Origin: Paractinoplanes deccanensis
GTDB lineage: Bacteria; Actinomycetota; Actinomycetes; Mycobacteriales; Micromonosporaceae
Length of the DNA: 64,000 nucleotides
Direction: 5' to 3'
Assembly: GCF_016862115.1 (NCBI RefSeq)
Contig: NZ_BOMI01000011.1
Coordinates: 1 to 64,000, forward strand
Under the pieces are notes generated by a model. It was not told where the DNA came from, made no database searches, and worked only from the letters and a program-made list of their open reading frames with translations. Below are positions 53,445-63,709 of the stretch, one piece after another (position 1 is the first letter of the stretch; every line of letters begins with the position of its first letter). Both the position numbers and the translations under genes were made by a program.

Positions 53445-53942
53445 GGTGACTCCTTGAGAAGCTGTGCTTCTTCTTTGTGAAAGCGTTGCCGGAAAGGCCG
53501 GCGCTACGCGCGCCCAGTGCACCGCGGCATCTATGCTCAAGGGCACGCATGAGCACAGACCTATGCACCCTCGGATGTGTTTCTTAAGGTGCAGATCTCT
53601 CACGTCTGGCCGGAGCTGTCCGTTCCGAAACAGGCATGAGTGGGCGCGACTGGCGACTTCTCCATAGTCCGCCGATACCCAACTCCCGTCAAGCCGTGCG
53701 ACCCGCCCCCGGCGCGGACCGAGAGTGAATCTTGCCACCTTGACGGCTTCACCTGGGCTTTTGTGGCGTCGCGGCCGTTACGCGCGCGCGTGCCGACCCT
53801 AGTAAAGATCCAAAACGGTCCGGCAAACGCGAATCCGGACATAAGATGCCATATTGGTAGGCAAATCGGATGAAAACCGTCCAATTGTGTCACCTACCCG
53901 ACACGCTTCCGCGCCGAGCGGCGGTCCGTCGTTGCCCCCATC
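53445..53942. promoter_or_regulatory. Divergent intergenic region
   Basis: 498 bases without a convincing gene between the small coiled-coil gene (minus) and the PelF-like gene (plus). It is clearly less GC-rich than its surroundings, especially 53795-53900. Such a long AT-richer gap suggests regulated promoters in both directions, but I cannot assign -35/-10 boxes with confidence. Confidence 0.5.
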
Positions 53943-55472
53943 GTGAATCCGACCCCGTCGCGAGAGCGAATCTGCCTGCTCACCGGCGGCGGGTACCCGT
54001 ACCGGCGGGACGCGCTCAGCGGTTGGTGCCGCACCCTTGTCGAGGGGCTGCGCCGGTTCCGCTTCGAGTTGCTCACCGTCACGGACCGCGAGCCGCCGTC
54101 CGCTCCCGCGTACCCGCTGCCCCTCAACGTGCGCTCGGCGCACGCCGTCGCCGTCGGGCGCGACTCGGCCCGGCCGGAACGCCGCCGCGGCGACGCCGAC
54201 GATCCCGGCCGCGCCGCCGCCACGCTGCTCTGCGAGGGCCTGGTCGAGCGGGCGGACGGGCCGGACGAGGCGGACCGCCCGGATCACGCCGGCCGGGCCT
54301 TCGCCGGCGGCCTGCGCCGGCTCGCCGAGCTGGCCGCGGAGCGCCCGGCCGCCCTCGGTGCGCTGCCGCTGGCCGACGCCCTGCTCGACGCGTGGCGCTC
54401 CGGAGCCGACCCGTCCGCGCCGCGGCTGACCATGCGCGACGCCCGCACGGCGGCCACGCTGCTGCGGCACGCGCTCGGCGCGCTCGCCGTCGAGCTGCCG
54501 GAGTCCGACCTGGTGCACTGCGTGGGTGGCACGACGCCGCTGCTCACCGCGCTGGCCGGGCGGTGGCGCGCCGGCACGCCACTGCTGCTCACCGAGGCGC
54601 GCACCCCGGTCGCCCGGCACAAGCCGCACGAGGAGCGCCTCTCCCCCGCCGTTCGCACGATCCTGCGCCGCTTCCGCGGGTCCGTGGCCCGCACCGGCTA
54701 TGCCGAGGCCGGCCTGATCGCGCCGCTCAGCGCCTATCACCACAGCTGGGCGCTGCGGCACGGCGCCCAGGCGGCCAAGCTGGTGCAGGTGCCGGCCGGG
54801 GTGGACCCGTCGGAATATCCGGGCGCGGCCGAGCTCGACACCGATCCGGCCGTGGTGTGGGCGGGCAGCGGCGGGCCGGACAGCGGGCTCACCCCCCTGC
54901 TCGCCGCGTTCGAGCAGGTGGCGGCGGCGGTGCCCGGGACCGTGCTGCACCTGGTCGGGGTGACCGCCGCGCACGAGGACCACTGCGCCGAGCAGATCGA
55001 GCGGATGCGGCTGGGCCGGGCCGTGCGGCTGCACCCGCTTCCCGCCGACCCGCGCGACCGTTACACCGCGGGGCACGTGGTGGCGCACGTGCCGGGGCCG
55101 GCCGACCCGCCGTACCGGTTGATCGAAGCCATGATGTCGGGCCGCGCGGTGGTCGGCGTCGACGTCGGGCCGGCCGCCGAGACGCTGGGCGACGCCGGGG
55201 TGCTGGTGCAGCCCGGCGACCCGGCCGAGCTGGCGATCGCCATCAGCGACCTGCTGCGCTCACCGGCGCGCCGCCGGCAGCTCGGCGACGCGGCCCGCCG
55301 GCGCGCGCTCACCCACTTCACCAACGACCGGGTGGTCCGCGTCTACGGGGCCCTCTACACCGACCTCGCGGCGCCCCCGCCGGCGCCCGCCTTCGAACTG
55401 GCGCTCGCCGTGCCGGCACCGCGCTCCGAGCCGCCGGCCACGCTTCGCTGGCTTGTCCGGGAGGAACGATGA
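53943..55472 (+). CDS. PelF-like GT4 glycosyltransferase (DUF3492)
   Basis: A 509-residue cytoplasmic GT-B enzyme. The N-terminus ICLLTGGGYPYRRDALSGWC matches the DUF3492 opening of PelF, the UDP-GalNAc/GlcNAc-using polymerase of Pel polysaccharide. The acceptor half holds DLVHCVGGTTPLLTALAGRW; the donor half has LVQVPAGVDPSEYPG, LHLVGVTAAHEDHCAEQIER and PPYRLIEAMMSGRAVVGVDV (GT4 E site). Residues 70-160 are Ala/Arg-rich and divergent. Its stop overlaps the membrane-protein start (ATGA), as pelF and pelG often adjoin. Confidence 0.78.
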   Translation: MNPTPSRERICLLTGGGYPYRRDALSGWCRTLVEGLRRFRFELLTVTDREPPSAPAYPLPLNVRSAHAVAVGRDSARPERRRGDADDPGRAAATLLCEGLVERADGPDEADRPDHAGRAFAGGLRRLAELAAERPAALGALPLADALLDAWRSGADPSAPRLTMRDARTAATLLRHALGALAVELPESDLVHCVGGTTPLLTALAGRWRAGTPLLLTEARTPVARHKPHEERLSPAVRTILRRFRGSVARTGYAEAGLIAPLSAYHHSWALRHGAQAAKLVQVPAGVDPSEYPGAAELDTDPAVVWAGSGGPDSGLTPLLAAFEQVAAAVPGTVLHLVGVTAAHEDHCAEQIERMRLGRAVRLHPLPADPRDRYTAGHVVAHVPGPADPPYRLIEAMMSGRAVVGVDVGPAAETLGDAGVLVQPGDPAELAIAISDLLRSPARRRQLGDAARRRALTHFTNDRVVRVYGALYTDLAAPPPAPAFELALAVPAPRSEPPATLRWLVREER

Positions 55473-56761
55473 CGATCACCCCCGCCCGTCCCCGCACGCA
55501 CACCCCGAGAAGGAGGCGGCACCGGGTCCCCGCGCCGCCCCGGCACGCCATCAGCCTGCTGCCCGAGCCGGCCCCACCCGCCGAGCCGCGGTCCCGGCGC
55601 GCTCCGGTCCGGCGCACCTGCCTGCGGGCCGCCCTGCTGCGCTGCGGCCTCTACCTGGGGCCGCTCAGCGTCGCGACGGCCGCCGGCGAGCCGCTCGGCC
55701 GGGTCGCCTGGCCGGTGCCGATCGTCACCCTGCTGCTCGGCTGGGCGGCGGCGCAGGCCCTCACCAGCACCGGCGTGGCGGTCGCCCGGCGCGCCGGCCC
55801 GTCCGCCGCGACCCGGCTGGTGGGCGCCGGGTTCGCCGCCGTCGCCGCCCTGTGGTGCGCGCTGGTCTGGGTGACACCGTCCGCCCTGGTCGGGCCGGAC
55901 CGCGGGCTCGCCCTGGTCATCGGCCTCGGCGGCCTGGCGAGCCTGGCGACGGTGACGGCCGCGCTGGTCACCCGCTCCGAGGCGGCGATCGTCGGGTGGA
56001 GCGTGCCGTGCTGGCTGCTCGCCGCGGCCACGCTGGCCGGGCCGGCCGGCGAGTCGGTCGCCGAGCTGCCGGTCGGCACGCTGCTGCCGGCCGCGATCGT
56101 GGTCGCCGCGGTGCGCGCGTTCCGCCCGGTCGTGATCCCCGGCGTGCCCGGGCGGATCCCCCGGCTGACCCGCCCGGAGCTGCGGCGCGGCAGCACGTTC
56201 CTGCTGATCGGCGCGTCCCAGGCGATCTGCGTGGGGCAGCTCTGGCAGGCCGGGCCGTCCGGTTCGACCATGCCGTTCTGGCTGCCGCTGCTGCTGGCGG
56301 TGCCGATCCTCGAGGCGCTGATCGGCTGGCACACCGACCAGGTGGACGCCGGGCTCGACACCTCGCCGGACGGCGCCGCCTACCGCAAGCACGTCCGCGG
56401 CGTCACCCTGATCACGCTGGCCGGGCTGCTGCCGCCGCTCGCCGTGGGCATCGCGCTGGCGCTCGCCGCCTATCGGCTGCCCCCGGAGGCGCCCAGCCAG
56501 GCGGACGTGCTCGGGCTGGCCGGCGGCACCCTGCTCGGCGGCGTCTTCGCCGTGACGTTCCTGCTGGCCGCGCGCGGGCGCACCGGTCTCGCCGCGACCC
56601 TGGCGGCGGCGCCCCCGGTGGCCGCGGCCGCCCTCCCGCTGCTGCCGCTCCCCGCAGCCGGTCCGCTGCCGGACGCCGTCGCGGTGCTCGCCGCGACCCA
56701 CCTGGCCGGGCTGCTCGCGGTGGCCATGACCGCCGCCGACGACCGGCGGACGGCCCCGTAG
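55469..56761 (+). CDS. Polytopic membrane protein, candidate PelG-like partner
   Basis: A 430-residue protein with a basic Pro-rich N-terminus (about 1-50) and about 10-12 membrane helices. No motif by itself identifies it. Its position (overlapping the PelF-like gene), size and topology are those of PelG, the MOP-type membrane component of Pel export. The sequence is too Ala/Leu-rich to confirm that by eye; it could instead be an unrelated integral membrane protein. Confidence 0.65.
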   Translation: MTITPARPRTHTPRRRRHRVPAPPRHAISLLPEPAPPAEPRSRRAPVRRTCLRAALLRCGLYLGPLSVATAAGEPLGRVAWPVPIVTLLLGWAAAQALTSTGVAVARRAGPSAATRLVGAGFAAVAALWCALVWVTPSALVGPDRGLALVIGLGGLASLATVTAALVTRSEAAIVGWSVPCWLLAAATLAGPAGESVAELPVGTLLPAAIVVAAVRAFRPVVIPGVPGRIPRLTRPELRRGSTFLLIGASQAICVGQLWQAGPSGSTMPFWLPLLLAVPILEALIGWHTDQVDAGLDTSPDGAAYRKHVRGVTLITLAGLLPPLAVGIALALAAYRLPPEAPSQADVLGLAGGTLLGGVFAVTFLLAARGRTGLAATLAAAPPVAAAALPLLPLPAAGPLPDAVAVLAATHLAGLLAVAMTAADDRRTAP

Positions 56762-56816
56762 ACCCGCCGCCGACGCACGAGAACCGCACGACCGCCGCCG
56801 ACGAACGGAGAACCCC

Positions 56817-57386
56817 GTGAAGACCCTCTTTCCCCCGTACGCCCACCCGGCTCCCGACCTGCCGCTCGACGGCGACACCTGGATCGTGCGGGACGTGCCC
56901 GGCGAGCGCCGCACCCTGCACCAGTCGCTCGGCCGCATCGACCTCGACTGGGGCAGCCGCTCGCTCGCCGACGTGCTGGCCGACGTGGACGCCTGGCGGG
57001 AGGACGGCGCCGAGGGCCTCTTCCTCGACCGCGCCCCGGCCGGCTCCGGCGGCGTCGGCCCGGTCGCGCTGACCGTGCGGCTGGCGGCCCGGCGCGGGCT
57101 GCACCGGGTCGTGCTCAACCCGGGCGTGCCGACGCATCCGCTCTACCGCGACCTCGGCGTGCGGATCTGCACCTTCGAGGGCCCGTGGGAGGCCTATCAG
57201 AGCTGGGACGGCGACGGGGTGCGCCCGGGCGACGGGCACATCGTGCACGGCGTGCCGACCGCGCTGCTCACCGCGGCGCGCCGGTTGATGGGCCGCCGGG
57301 GCGCCGGCTTCGGGCTGGCCACCGACGCCAGCCCGTACGTCAGCGCCGGATCGTACGCGGGCGGGGCTGGCAGCGCGGACAGCTGA
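56817..57386 (+). CDS. Spherulin-4-like protein (GH135-related, short form)
   Basis: A 189-residue protein matching the spherulation-specific family 4 barrel: [11 protein letters not shown] at the start, [66 protein letters not shown] and [11 protein letters not shown]. Fungal Sph3 of this family is a galactosaminogalactan hydrolase (GH135). It is shorter than usual (about 240-280) and the NPxSGPG segment is missing, so catalysis is uncertain. The usual acidic residue of FLDE is Arg (FLDR). GTG start after ACGGAG. Overlaps mutM convergently by 47 bases. Confidence 0.72.
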   Translation: MKTLFPPYAHPAPDLPLDGDTWIVRDVPGERRTLHQSLGRIDLDWGSRSLADVLADVDAWREDGAEGLFLDRAPAGSGGVGPVALTVRLAARRGLHRVVLNPGVPTHPLYRDLGVRICTFEGPWEAYQSWDGDGVRPGDGHIVHGVPTALLTAARRLMGRRGAGFGLATDASPYVSAGSYAGGAGSADS

Positions 57387-58194
57387 ACGACGAGCGGTTC
57401 ATGAACTGCTCCCGGCGCAGGGGTGTGCCGCAGCGGTGACACGGCTCGCCCTCGCGGCCGTACGCGTTGAGCGACCGGTCGAAGTAGCCGCTCTCGCCGT
57501 TCACGTTGACGTAGAGCTCGTCGAAGCTCGTGCCGCCCGCCACGATCGCCTCGCCGAGCACGTCACGCACGTGCGCCAGCAGACGGCGTACGGCCGGCCG
57601 GGTCAGTTGATCTGTCGGCCGCGCGCCGTGCAGCTGGGCCCGCCACAGCGCCTCGTCGGCGTAGATGTTGCCGACGCCGGAGATCAGGGTCTGGTCGAGC
57701 AGCGCCCGCTTGATCTCGGTGTGCTTGGCGCGCAGCCGGGCCACGAACGCCTCGTCGTCGAAGAGCGGGTCCATCGGGTCGCGGGCGATGTGCGCGATCT
57801 CCTCGGGCAGCTCGGCGCCGCCCTCCGACAGCGACAGCCCGCCGAACGTGCGCTGGTCGACGAAGCGCAGCTCGGGCCCGCCGTCGGTGAAGGTGAAGCG
57901 GATCCGCAGGTGCTTCTCGTCCTCGGCCTCGGCGGGCTGCATCAGCAGCTGGCCGCTCATGCCGAGGTGGCCGATGATCGCGTCGCCGGAGTCGAGCGGG
58001 AACCAGAGGTACTTGCCGCGCCGGGACACGTCCACGATGGTCCGGCCGGTCAGCAGCGCGATGAAGTGCGCGTCGCCGGGCAGGTGCCGACGGATCGCGC
58101 GGGGATGGTGCACCTCGACGGTCTTGATCGTCCGGCCGGTGACCCACTTGGCCAGGCCCTGCCGGACGGTCTCGACCTCGGGCAGCTCGGGCAC
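57340..58194 (-). CDS. mutM: Formamidopyrimidine-DNA glycosylase
   Basis: A 284-residue base-excision repair enzyme that removes 8-oxoguanine. The N-terminal [10 protein letters not shown] supplies the catalytic Pro; [24 protein letters not shown], and the zinc finger [12 protein letters not shown]...CPRC are present. Start is GTG. It is the last gene of the minus-strand run from rsmD, 17 bases after the mannosyltransferase gene. Confidence 0.96.
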   Translation of the reverse strand: MPELPEVETVRQGLAKWVTGRTIKTVEVHHPRAIRRHLPGDAHFIALLTGRTIVDVSRRGKYLWFPLDSGDAIIGHLGMSGQLLMQPAEAEDEKHLRIRFTFTDGGPELRFVDQRTFGGLSLSEGGAELPEEIAHIARDPMDPLFDDEAFVARLRAKHTEIKRALLDQTLISGVGNIYADEALWRAQLHGARPTDQLTRPAVRRLLAHVRDVLGEAIVAGGTSFDELYVNVNGESGYFDRSLNAYGREGEPCHRCGTPLRREQFMNRSSFSCPRCQPRPRTIRR

Positions 58195-58211
58195 CGCGGT
58201 CTCCTTAGTGT

Positions 58212-59399
58212 CTAGAGCGTGTACGGCCAGACGGCGACGAGGTAGGCGCCGTACCAGAGGCCGAAGGCCGCCCACGCGGTGATCGACAGGATCGCCACCC
58301 GGGGCCGGGCCCGGGAGGCGGCGACCGCCGCGGGGAGCAGCGTCAACAGTACGGGGACGAGCAGGCGCGGCTTCGAGTGGTAGAAACCGGCCTGGCCGTA
58401 GACGAGCACCATGGCGATCAATCCGTAAACGGCCAGCGGCGGCCAGGGCTTCCCGGCCACCGCGACCCACGCCGCGGCCACGGCGGCGATGAGGATGATC
58501 GCCACGCTGACCGGCACCCAGCCGTCGCCGGTGCTCAGCGTCGTGGCCAGGAAGTCGACCGTGCTGGAGCCGAAGTCGAACGAGGTGCCCCAGCCCGCCG
58601 CCTGGATGCGGAACCAGGCCGCCGGGTCGCCGACGCGCCACCCCACCCAGGCCAGGAAGAGCGGCACCCCGGCCAGCGCGACCACCGCGGCCAGGACGGG
58701 CTGCCAGGACTTCGCCGCCCAGCGACGCGTCTCGCCTCCCGTCTCGCCTCGCGCTTCCTCTCGCGCGTCACGTACGGCCAGCAGCGCCGCGACCGCCAGC
58801 GCCACCGCGGCCGCCGCGCCGGTCGGGCGGGTCAGCGCCGCCAGCAGGCCCAGCAGGCCGGCCGCCCACCACACCTGGCGATGCGCGGCGACCAGCATGC
58901 CGGCGACGAAGGCCAGGAAGATGCCCTCCGAGTACGCCATGGAGAAGACGATCGAGACCGGCGCCGAGCAGCAGATCGCGACCAGCGCCCACCCCGCCCG
59001 CTTGCCGTAGAGGGACGTCCCGAGCAGGTGCAGCGCCAGCGCGGCGCCCACCGAGGCCACCCAGCTGACGACGAGCGCGGCCGTGGACGCCGAGAGCCCC
59101 AGCCCGTCGAAGACCCGGATCAGCGTCGGGTAGACCGGGAAGAACGCGAGCTCGTTGCCCTGCATCCGACCGGCCAGGTCGTACGTGTAGCCGTGCGGGT
59201 AGCCGTTGACCGCGACCTTCAGGAACCAGCCGGCGTCCCAGACCAGGAGCCGCTGCCGTACGCCGACCGGGTCGTCGGACGCCGCGTCGAGCCAGCCCAG
59301 GATGACCAGCTGGGCCACGCGGGTCAGCGCGAAGATCCCGAGGGCCGTGCCCACGCCGCGCCAGGCACCCGCGGCGTCCCAGAGCCGCGATGGCCTCAC
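58212..59399 (-). CDS. PIG-V-like GT-C mannosyltransferase
   Basis: A 395-residue protein with about 9-10 membrane helices. [19 protein letters not shown] (acidic GT-C loop after the first helix), [15 protein letters not shown] and [14 protein letters not shown] match bacterial relatives of PIG-V, which use polyprenyl-phosphate-mannose outside the membrane. GTG start overlaps the rnc stop (GTGA). The polyprenyl-phosphate sugar synthase at 23.5 kb could provide its donor. Confidence 0.83.
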   Translation of the reverse strand: MRPSRLWDAAGAWRGVGTALGIFALTRVAQLVILGWLDAASDDPVGVRQRLLVWDAGWFLKVAVNGYPHGYTYDLAGRMQGNELAFFPVYPTLIRVFDGLGLSASTAALVVSWVASVGAALALHLLGTSLYGKRAGWALVAICCSAPVSIVFSMAYSEGIFLAFVAGMLVAAHRQVWWAAGLLGLLAALTRPTGAAAAVALAVAALLAVRDAREEARGETGGETRRWAAKSWQPVLAAVVALAGVPLFLAWVGWRVGDPAAWFRIQAAGWGTSFDFGSSTVDFLATTLSTGDGWVPVSVAIILIAAVAAAWVAVAGKPWPPLAVYGLIAMVLVYGQAGFYHSKPRLLVPVLLTLLPAAVAASRARPRVAILSITAWAAFGLWYGAYLVAVWPYTL

Positions 59400-60151
59400 T
59401 CTTTCTCTTCGGCCTTGTCGAGCAGCGCGCCGTCCGGCTCGGCGGTGCGCTCGGTGAGGATGCGCCAGGCGGCCGCGGCGGCGCGCTGCTCGGCCTGCTT
59501 CTTGCTGCGGCCCTCGGAACCGCCGTAGCGCTCGCCGGCCACCACGACCCAGGCGGTGAAGGTCTTGGCGTGGTCGGGGCCCGAGTCCTCGATGACGTAG
59601 TCGGGCACGCCCAGGCCGAGCGCGGCGGTCAGCTCCTGGAGGCTCGTCTTCCAGTCGAGCGCGGCGCCCCGGCTCGCCGACTCCACCATCAGCGGGTCGA
59701 AGAGCCGGTGGATCACCTCGGCCGCGACGTCCAGCCCGTGGTCCAGGTAGATCGCGCCGAGCAGCGCCTCGAGCGTGTCGGCCAGGATGCTCGCCTTGTC
59801 CCGCCCGCCGGTCGTCTCCTCGCCCTTGCCCAGCAGCAGGTGCTTGCCGAGCCCCTCGGGGCCGAGGCCACGGGCCACGTCGGCCAGCGCGTGCATGTTG
59901 ACCACGCTCGCGCGCAGCTTGGCCAGCTGGCCCTCGGGCAGGTCGGGATGGTTGTGGAAGAGCGCCGAGGTGATCACGACGCCGAGCACCGAGTCGCCGA
60001 GGAACTCCAGGCGCTCGTTGGTCGGCAGGCCGCCGTTCTCGTACGCGTACGAGCGGTGGGTGAGCGCGCGTTCGAGCAGCGACGGCTCGATCGGGACGCC
60101 GAATGCCTCCTCCAGCGGCAGGGTCGACGGCCGGCGACGCTTATCACTCAT
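59396..60151 (-). CDS. rnc: Ribonuclease III
   Basis: A 251-residue double-strand RNA endonuclease. The RNase III signature [16 protein letters not shown] and the second acidic cluster [15 protein letters not shown] form the active site; the C-terminal dsRNA-binding domain covers [14 protein letters not shown] to [13 protein letters not shown]. It overlaps plsX upstream (ATGA) and the mannosyltransferase downstream. Confidence 0.97.
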   Translation of the reverse strand: MSDKRRRPSTLPLEEAFGVPIEPSLLERALTHRSYAYENGGLPTNERLEFLGDSVLGVVITSALFHNHPDLPEGQLAKLRASVVNMHALADVARGLGPEGLGKHLLLGKGEETTGGRDKASILADTLEALLGAIYLDHGLDVAAEVIHRLFDPLMVESASRGAALDWKTSLQELTAALGLGVPDYVIEDSGPDHAKTFTAWVVVAGERYGGSEGRSKKQAEQRAAAAAWRILTERTAEPDGALLDKAEEKE

Positions 60152-61176
60152 CTTGAGACACCTCGTTGTGCTTCGATCAGATCGGCCATGGCCGCGACGG
60201 CGGCACGGCGGTGCAGGTGGGCGGCGAAGGCGATGCCGGCGGCGACGTCCGCGCCGGACGCGGCGCCGTGGCAGACCACGACGGTGCCGTCGACGCCGAG
60301 CAGCAGGGCGGCACGCGGGGGCGGCGGGCCCGCGGCCGGGTCCGGCGGGCCGAGCTCGGCGTAGGCCGCCTCGAGGCCCTTGAGCAGGACGTTGCCGGTG
60401 AAGCCGTCGGTCACGACGACGTCGGCGACAGCGCCCGAGACCACGTCGTTGCCCTCCACCAGGCCGACGTAGCGCGCGCCGGCGGGCAGGGCGAGGCCGG
60501 CCAGCAGGGGCGGGAGGGCACGGCGCAGCCGGTCGCCCTTGCCGCGCTCGGTGCCGATGGTGAGCAGGCCGACGCGCGGCGCGGCGACCCCGTGCACCAC
60601 GGCGGCGTAGGCGGCGCCGAGGAGGGCGTGGGTGGCCATGGTCTCCTCGTCCGGGTCGACGGACGAACCCACGTCGAGCAGGACGAGACGCCCGGCGCCG
60701 GTGGGAAGCACGGCGGCGAGCGGAGGGCGGCGCACCCCGGGACGGCGGCCCAGCCCGAGGGCGGCCGAGGTCACGGTGGCGCCGGTGTTGCCGGCGGAGA
60801 GCACGGCGTCGGCCTGGCCCTGTGCCACGGCCAGCACGGCGGAGCGGACGCCGGACTCGACCCAGCTGTCCGCCTTCACGCCGTCCGCGGGCGCGACGGG
60901 CAGCCGGAGGATCCGGCCGTGCTCGGCCGGATCGAGGGCATAGATGATCTCGTCGGCGGCTTCGGCCGGGCCGACGAGCAACAGGTGAAGGGCCGGGTCG
61001 GCCTGGCAGGCGCGCAGAGCGCCGTCAACCACGACGGCGGGAGCGTGGTCCCCGCCGAGGAGGTCGACGGCGATCCGCGCGGTGCCCGGCTCCCCAGCAG
61101 CTGACTGCGGGGAGACCGAAGCACCGGGAGAACGCCGTTGCGCAGGTGCGACCCGCCCGACGATCGGGCGCGTCAC
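60148..61176 (-). CDS. plsX: Phosphate acyltransferase PlsX
   Basis: A 342-residue enzyme making acyl-phosphate from acyl-ACP for phospholipid synthesis. [69 protein letters not shown] are family marks. The GTG at 61176 is used here; the first 30 residues are not conserved, so a later start is possible. It follows rpmF by 12 bases in YceD-rpmF-plsX-rnc. Confidence 0.93.
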   Translation of the reverse strand: MTRPIVGRVAPAQRRSPGASVSPQSAAGEPGTARIAVDLLGGDHAPAVVVDGALRACQADPALHLLLVGPAEAADEIIYALDPAEHGRILRLPVAPADGVKADSWVESGVRSAVLAVAQGQADAVLSAGNTGATVTSAALGLGRRPGVRRPPLAAVLPTGAGRLVLLDVGSSVDPDEETMATHALLGAAYAAVVHGVAAPRVGLLTIGTERGKGDRLRRALPPLLAGLALPAGARYVGLVEGNDVVSGAVADVVVTDGFTGNVLLKGLEAAYAELGPPDPAAGPPPPRAALLLGVDGTVVVCHGAASGADVAAGIAFAAHLHRRAAVAAMADLIEAQRGVSR

Positions 61177-61188
61177 CTAAGCGCGGCT

Positions 61189-61362
61189 TCAGACCTCGAG
61201 GACCTGACGGCCGTTGTAGGTGCCGCAGACTCCGCAAGCGGTGTGCGGCAGGTGCGGCGACTTGCACTGGGGGCACGCCACGGTCTGGACCGCGGTCGCC
61301 TTCCAGTTCGCCCGGCGGGACCGGGTGTTGCTGCGCGACATCTTGCGCTTGGGGACGGCCAC
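61189..61362 (-). CDS. rpmF: 50S ribosomal protein L32
   Basis: A 57-residue L32 with a GTG start: [20 protein letters not shown], then the zinc-binding [17 protein letters not shown] four-Cys motif. The full set of cysteines marks the zinc-containing form. It starts two bases after the YceD gene's stop. The frame is short and easy to miss. Confidence 0.95.
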   Translation of the reverse strand: MAVPKRKMSRSNTRSRRANWKATAVQTVACPQCKSPHLPHTACGVCGTYNGRQVLEV

Positions 61363-61364
61363 GG

Positions 61365-61973
61365 TTACTTCTCCTCGGTTTTCAAATCTTGCTTGAAGTG
61401 CGGCTCTGCCGCCTCGTCCTGCTCAGCTAGGTTGCGCAAAGCGGCCCAGCGGGGATCGACTTCCTCGTGGCTGTGATCAGCCGGAAGGTCGTCGAAATGC
61501 ACCCCGCAATCAGGGCACAACCCTGGGCAGTCCGGCCGGCAGAGCGGGTTCGTCGGCAGGGTCAGCACCACCGCGTCCCGCAGAGCCGGCTCCAGGTCGA
61601 TCAGGTCGCCCTGCATCCGGCCCACCTCGTCCTCGTCGGTGGTCTCCTCCGTGGTGCTGTCCTCGTAGGCGAACAGCTCCGCGATCTTGACCTCGAAGGA
61701 CTCGTTGATCTCGTTGAGGCAGCGTCCGCACTCGCCGACCAGCGAGCCGCGGGCGTTGCCGCTGACGTAGACCCCCTCGGAGACGGACGTGAGCACGAGG
61801 TCGAGCTCGACGTCAGACCCCTCGGGAACCGAGATCAACTCCAGTCCGAGGTTCTCGGGCGCCGGGATCACCCGCTTGAGGGCACGCGTCGCCCCAGGCT
61901 GGCGCGGAAGTTTCGTCGTGTCGGCGACGAGCGGCTGCCTGGGATCGAGGTGACTCTGTGGTGTCTTGGGCAT
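61365..61973 (-). CDS. YceD family (DUF177) protein
   Basis: A 202-residue YceD protein, linked in most bacteria to L32 and needed for rRNA balance in plants and some bacteria. [20 protein letters not shown] and the C-terminal [18 protein letters not shown] cysteine cluster are typical, followed by [10 protein letters not shown]. Located directly before rpmF as expected. Confidence 0.93.
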   Translation of the reverse strand: MPKTPQSHLDPRQPLVADTTKLPRQPGATRALKRVIPAPENLGLELISVPEGSDVELDLVLTSVSEGVYVSGNARGSLVGECGRCLNEINESFEVKIAELFAYEDSTTEETTDEDEVGRMQGDLIDLEPALRDAVVLTLPTNPLCRPDCPGLCPDCGVHFDDLPADHSHEEVDPRWAALRNLAEQDEAAEPHFKQDLKTEEK

Positions 61974-62078
61974 CGTTGTTCCTCAGCCTGGGTAGGCCGA
62001 CAGAAAAGGTTACCTGAGCTGCCGCCGTACCGTCGAATCCGGGGGTGACCCCCCGCGCAGGTCCGTGGCCTGCCCTGC

Positions 62079-62576
62079 TTAGAACGGCAGGGGACGCTCG
62101 CTGTCTTCCCCTTGGAAGGTGCCGATCTCGCGCAGCGCGTGCATCTTGTCACGCCCACGCTCTATCGAGGCCAGGGCGCGGGTCAGGAACTGCTCGAAGT
62201 TGGCCAGCGCGGTGTCGACGTAGTCGTCGACCTCCTCACGCAGGCGCTGCGCCTCCTGGCGGGCCTCGGCGATGATCCGGGCACCCTCGTGCTCGGCCGA
62301 GACCGTGATCTCGTTGACCGAGACGAGCCGGGCGTGCTCCGTCTCACCCTCGCTGATGATGCGGTCGGCCTCGCGCCGGCCGGCCTCGATGATCCGGTCG
62401 CGCTCCTCGAGCACCGCCGCCGCCTTGCGCAGCTCGCTGGGAAGCTCGGAGCGGAGCACGTCCAGATGCTCGATCATCTCGCCGCGGTCGAACATGAAGT
62501 TCGTCCGCGACATGGGCACGGAGCGCGCTTCCTGCACGAGTTCGATGATCTCGTCGATGCGGTCGAGCGGATCCAC
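62079..62576 (-). CDS. SepIVA/DivIVA-like coiled-coil cell-division protein
   Basis: A 165-residue, almost fully helical protein: DPLDRIDEIIELVQEARSVP, then FDRGEMIEHLDVLRSELPSE and long coiled coils (ARIIAEARQEAQRLREEVDD). It resembles mycobacterial SepIVA, a septum and tip-growth factor whose gene lies next to the DUF177-rpmF-rnc genes. The GTG start (VDPLDRIDE) is chosen; no good start lies further up. Confidence 0.85.
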   Translation of the reverse strand: MDPLDRIDEIIELVQEARSVPMSRTNFMFDRGEMIEHLDVLRSELPSELRKAAAVLEERDRIIEAGRREADRIISEGETEHARLVSVNEITVSAEHEGARIIAEARQEAQRLREEVDDYVDTALANFEQFLTRALASIERGRDKMHALREIGTFQGEDSERPLPF

Positions 62577-62669
62577 TGCCTCACTCCCTCGGTTCCCCAC
62601 CACTCGGCGTGGTGGGATCACGGTACTGCGTGCGCCACCGCCGGAGGAGTTACCGGCACGCCGGGGCGC

Positions 62670-63145
<476 letters not shown>

Positions 63146-63149
<4 letters not shown>

Positions 63150-63709
63150 GATCGGCGACCGTACCAAAGAGTGGTCTCCCCGTAACGCCTGCTGCGATCG
63201 GCCGTCATCCCGTCGACCCAATTCATCGACGCGCCGCGACTCGATCGCTCCATGGTCACCACCGCGTCGCCGGCCAGCCATCCCATCTCGACGAGGGCCG
63301 TCTGCACCTCGGTGATCTCGCGGTCGGTCACCGCGTACGGCGGGTCGGCGAAGACCACGTCGTACGGTCCCCCTTCCGGTGGCGAAGCCAGCACCTGGGC
63401 CACCTTTCCGGTGACCAGGCGCGCGGAACCACCGAGCCGGAGAGCGACGATGTTGTCGCGGATCGTGCGGGCCGCCCGTCCGTCCGCCTCGACGAGAAGC
63501 GCGTGGGCCGCGCCCCGCGAGATGGCCTCCAGGCCGACCGCGCCGGACCCGGCATAGAGGTCGAGGAAGCGGACGCCGGACAAATCGATCATCGAATCGA
63601 GGGCGCTGAAATAGGCCTCGCGCACACGGTCCGATGTGGGCCGGGTCAGAGCGCCGGCCGGCGCGGAGAGCCGCCTGCCGCCGTGCGCCCCGGCGATGAT
63701 CCTCGTCAT
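63146..63709 (-). CDS. rsmD: 16S rRNA (guanine966-N2)-methyltransferase RsmD
   Basis: A 187-residue SAM-dependent methyltransferase. TRIIAGAHGGRRLSAP at the N-terminus, RPTSDRVREAYFSAL, LDLYAGSGAVGLEAISRG (SAM loop) and the catalytic FADPPYAV motif are present. First gene of the rsmD-coaD pair. Confidence 0.96.

Noticed and set aside
49329..53480. 1383-codon plus-strand frame opposite smc
   Set aside because: Shadow of smc: Leu/Gly/Arg/Val-rich with no domain; smc is complete on the minus strand.
53660..53720. TTGACG boxes as promoters in the gap before the PelF-like gene
   Set aside because: No convincing -10 element at a proper distance on either strand.
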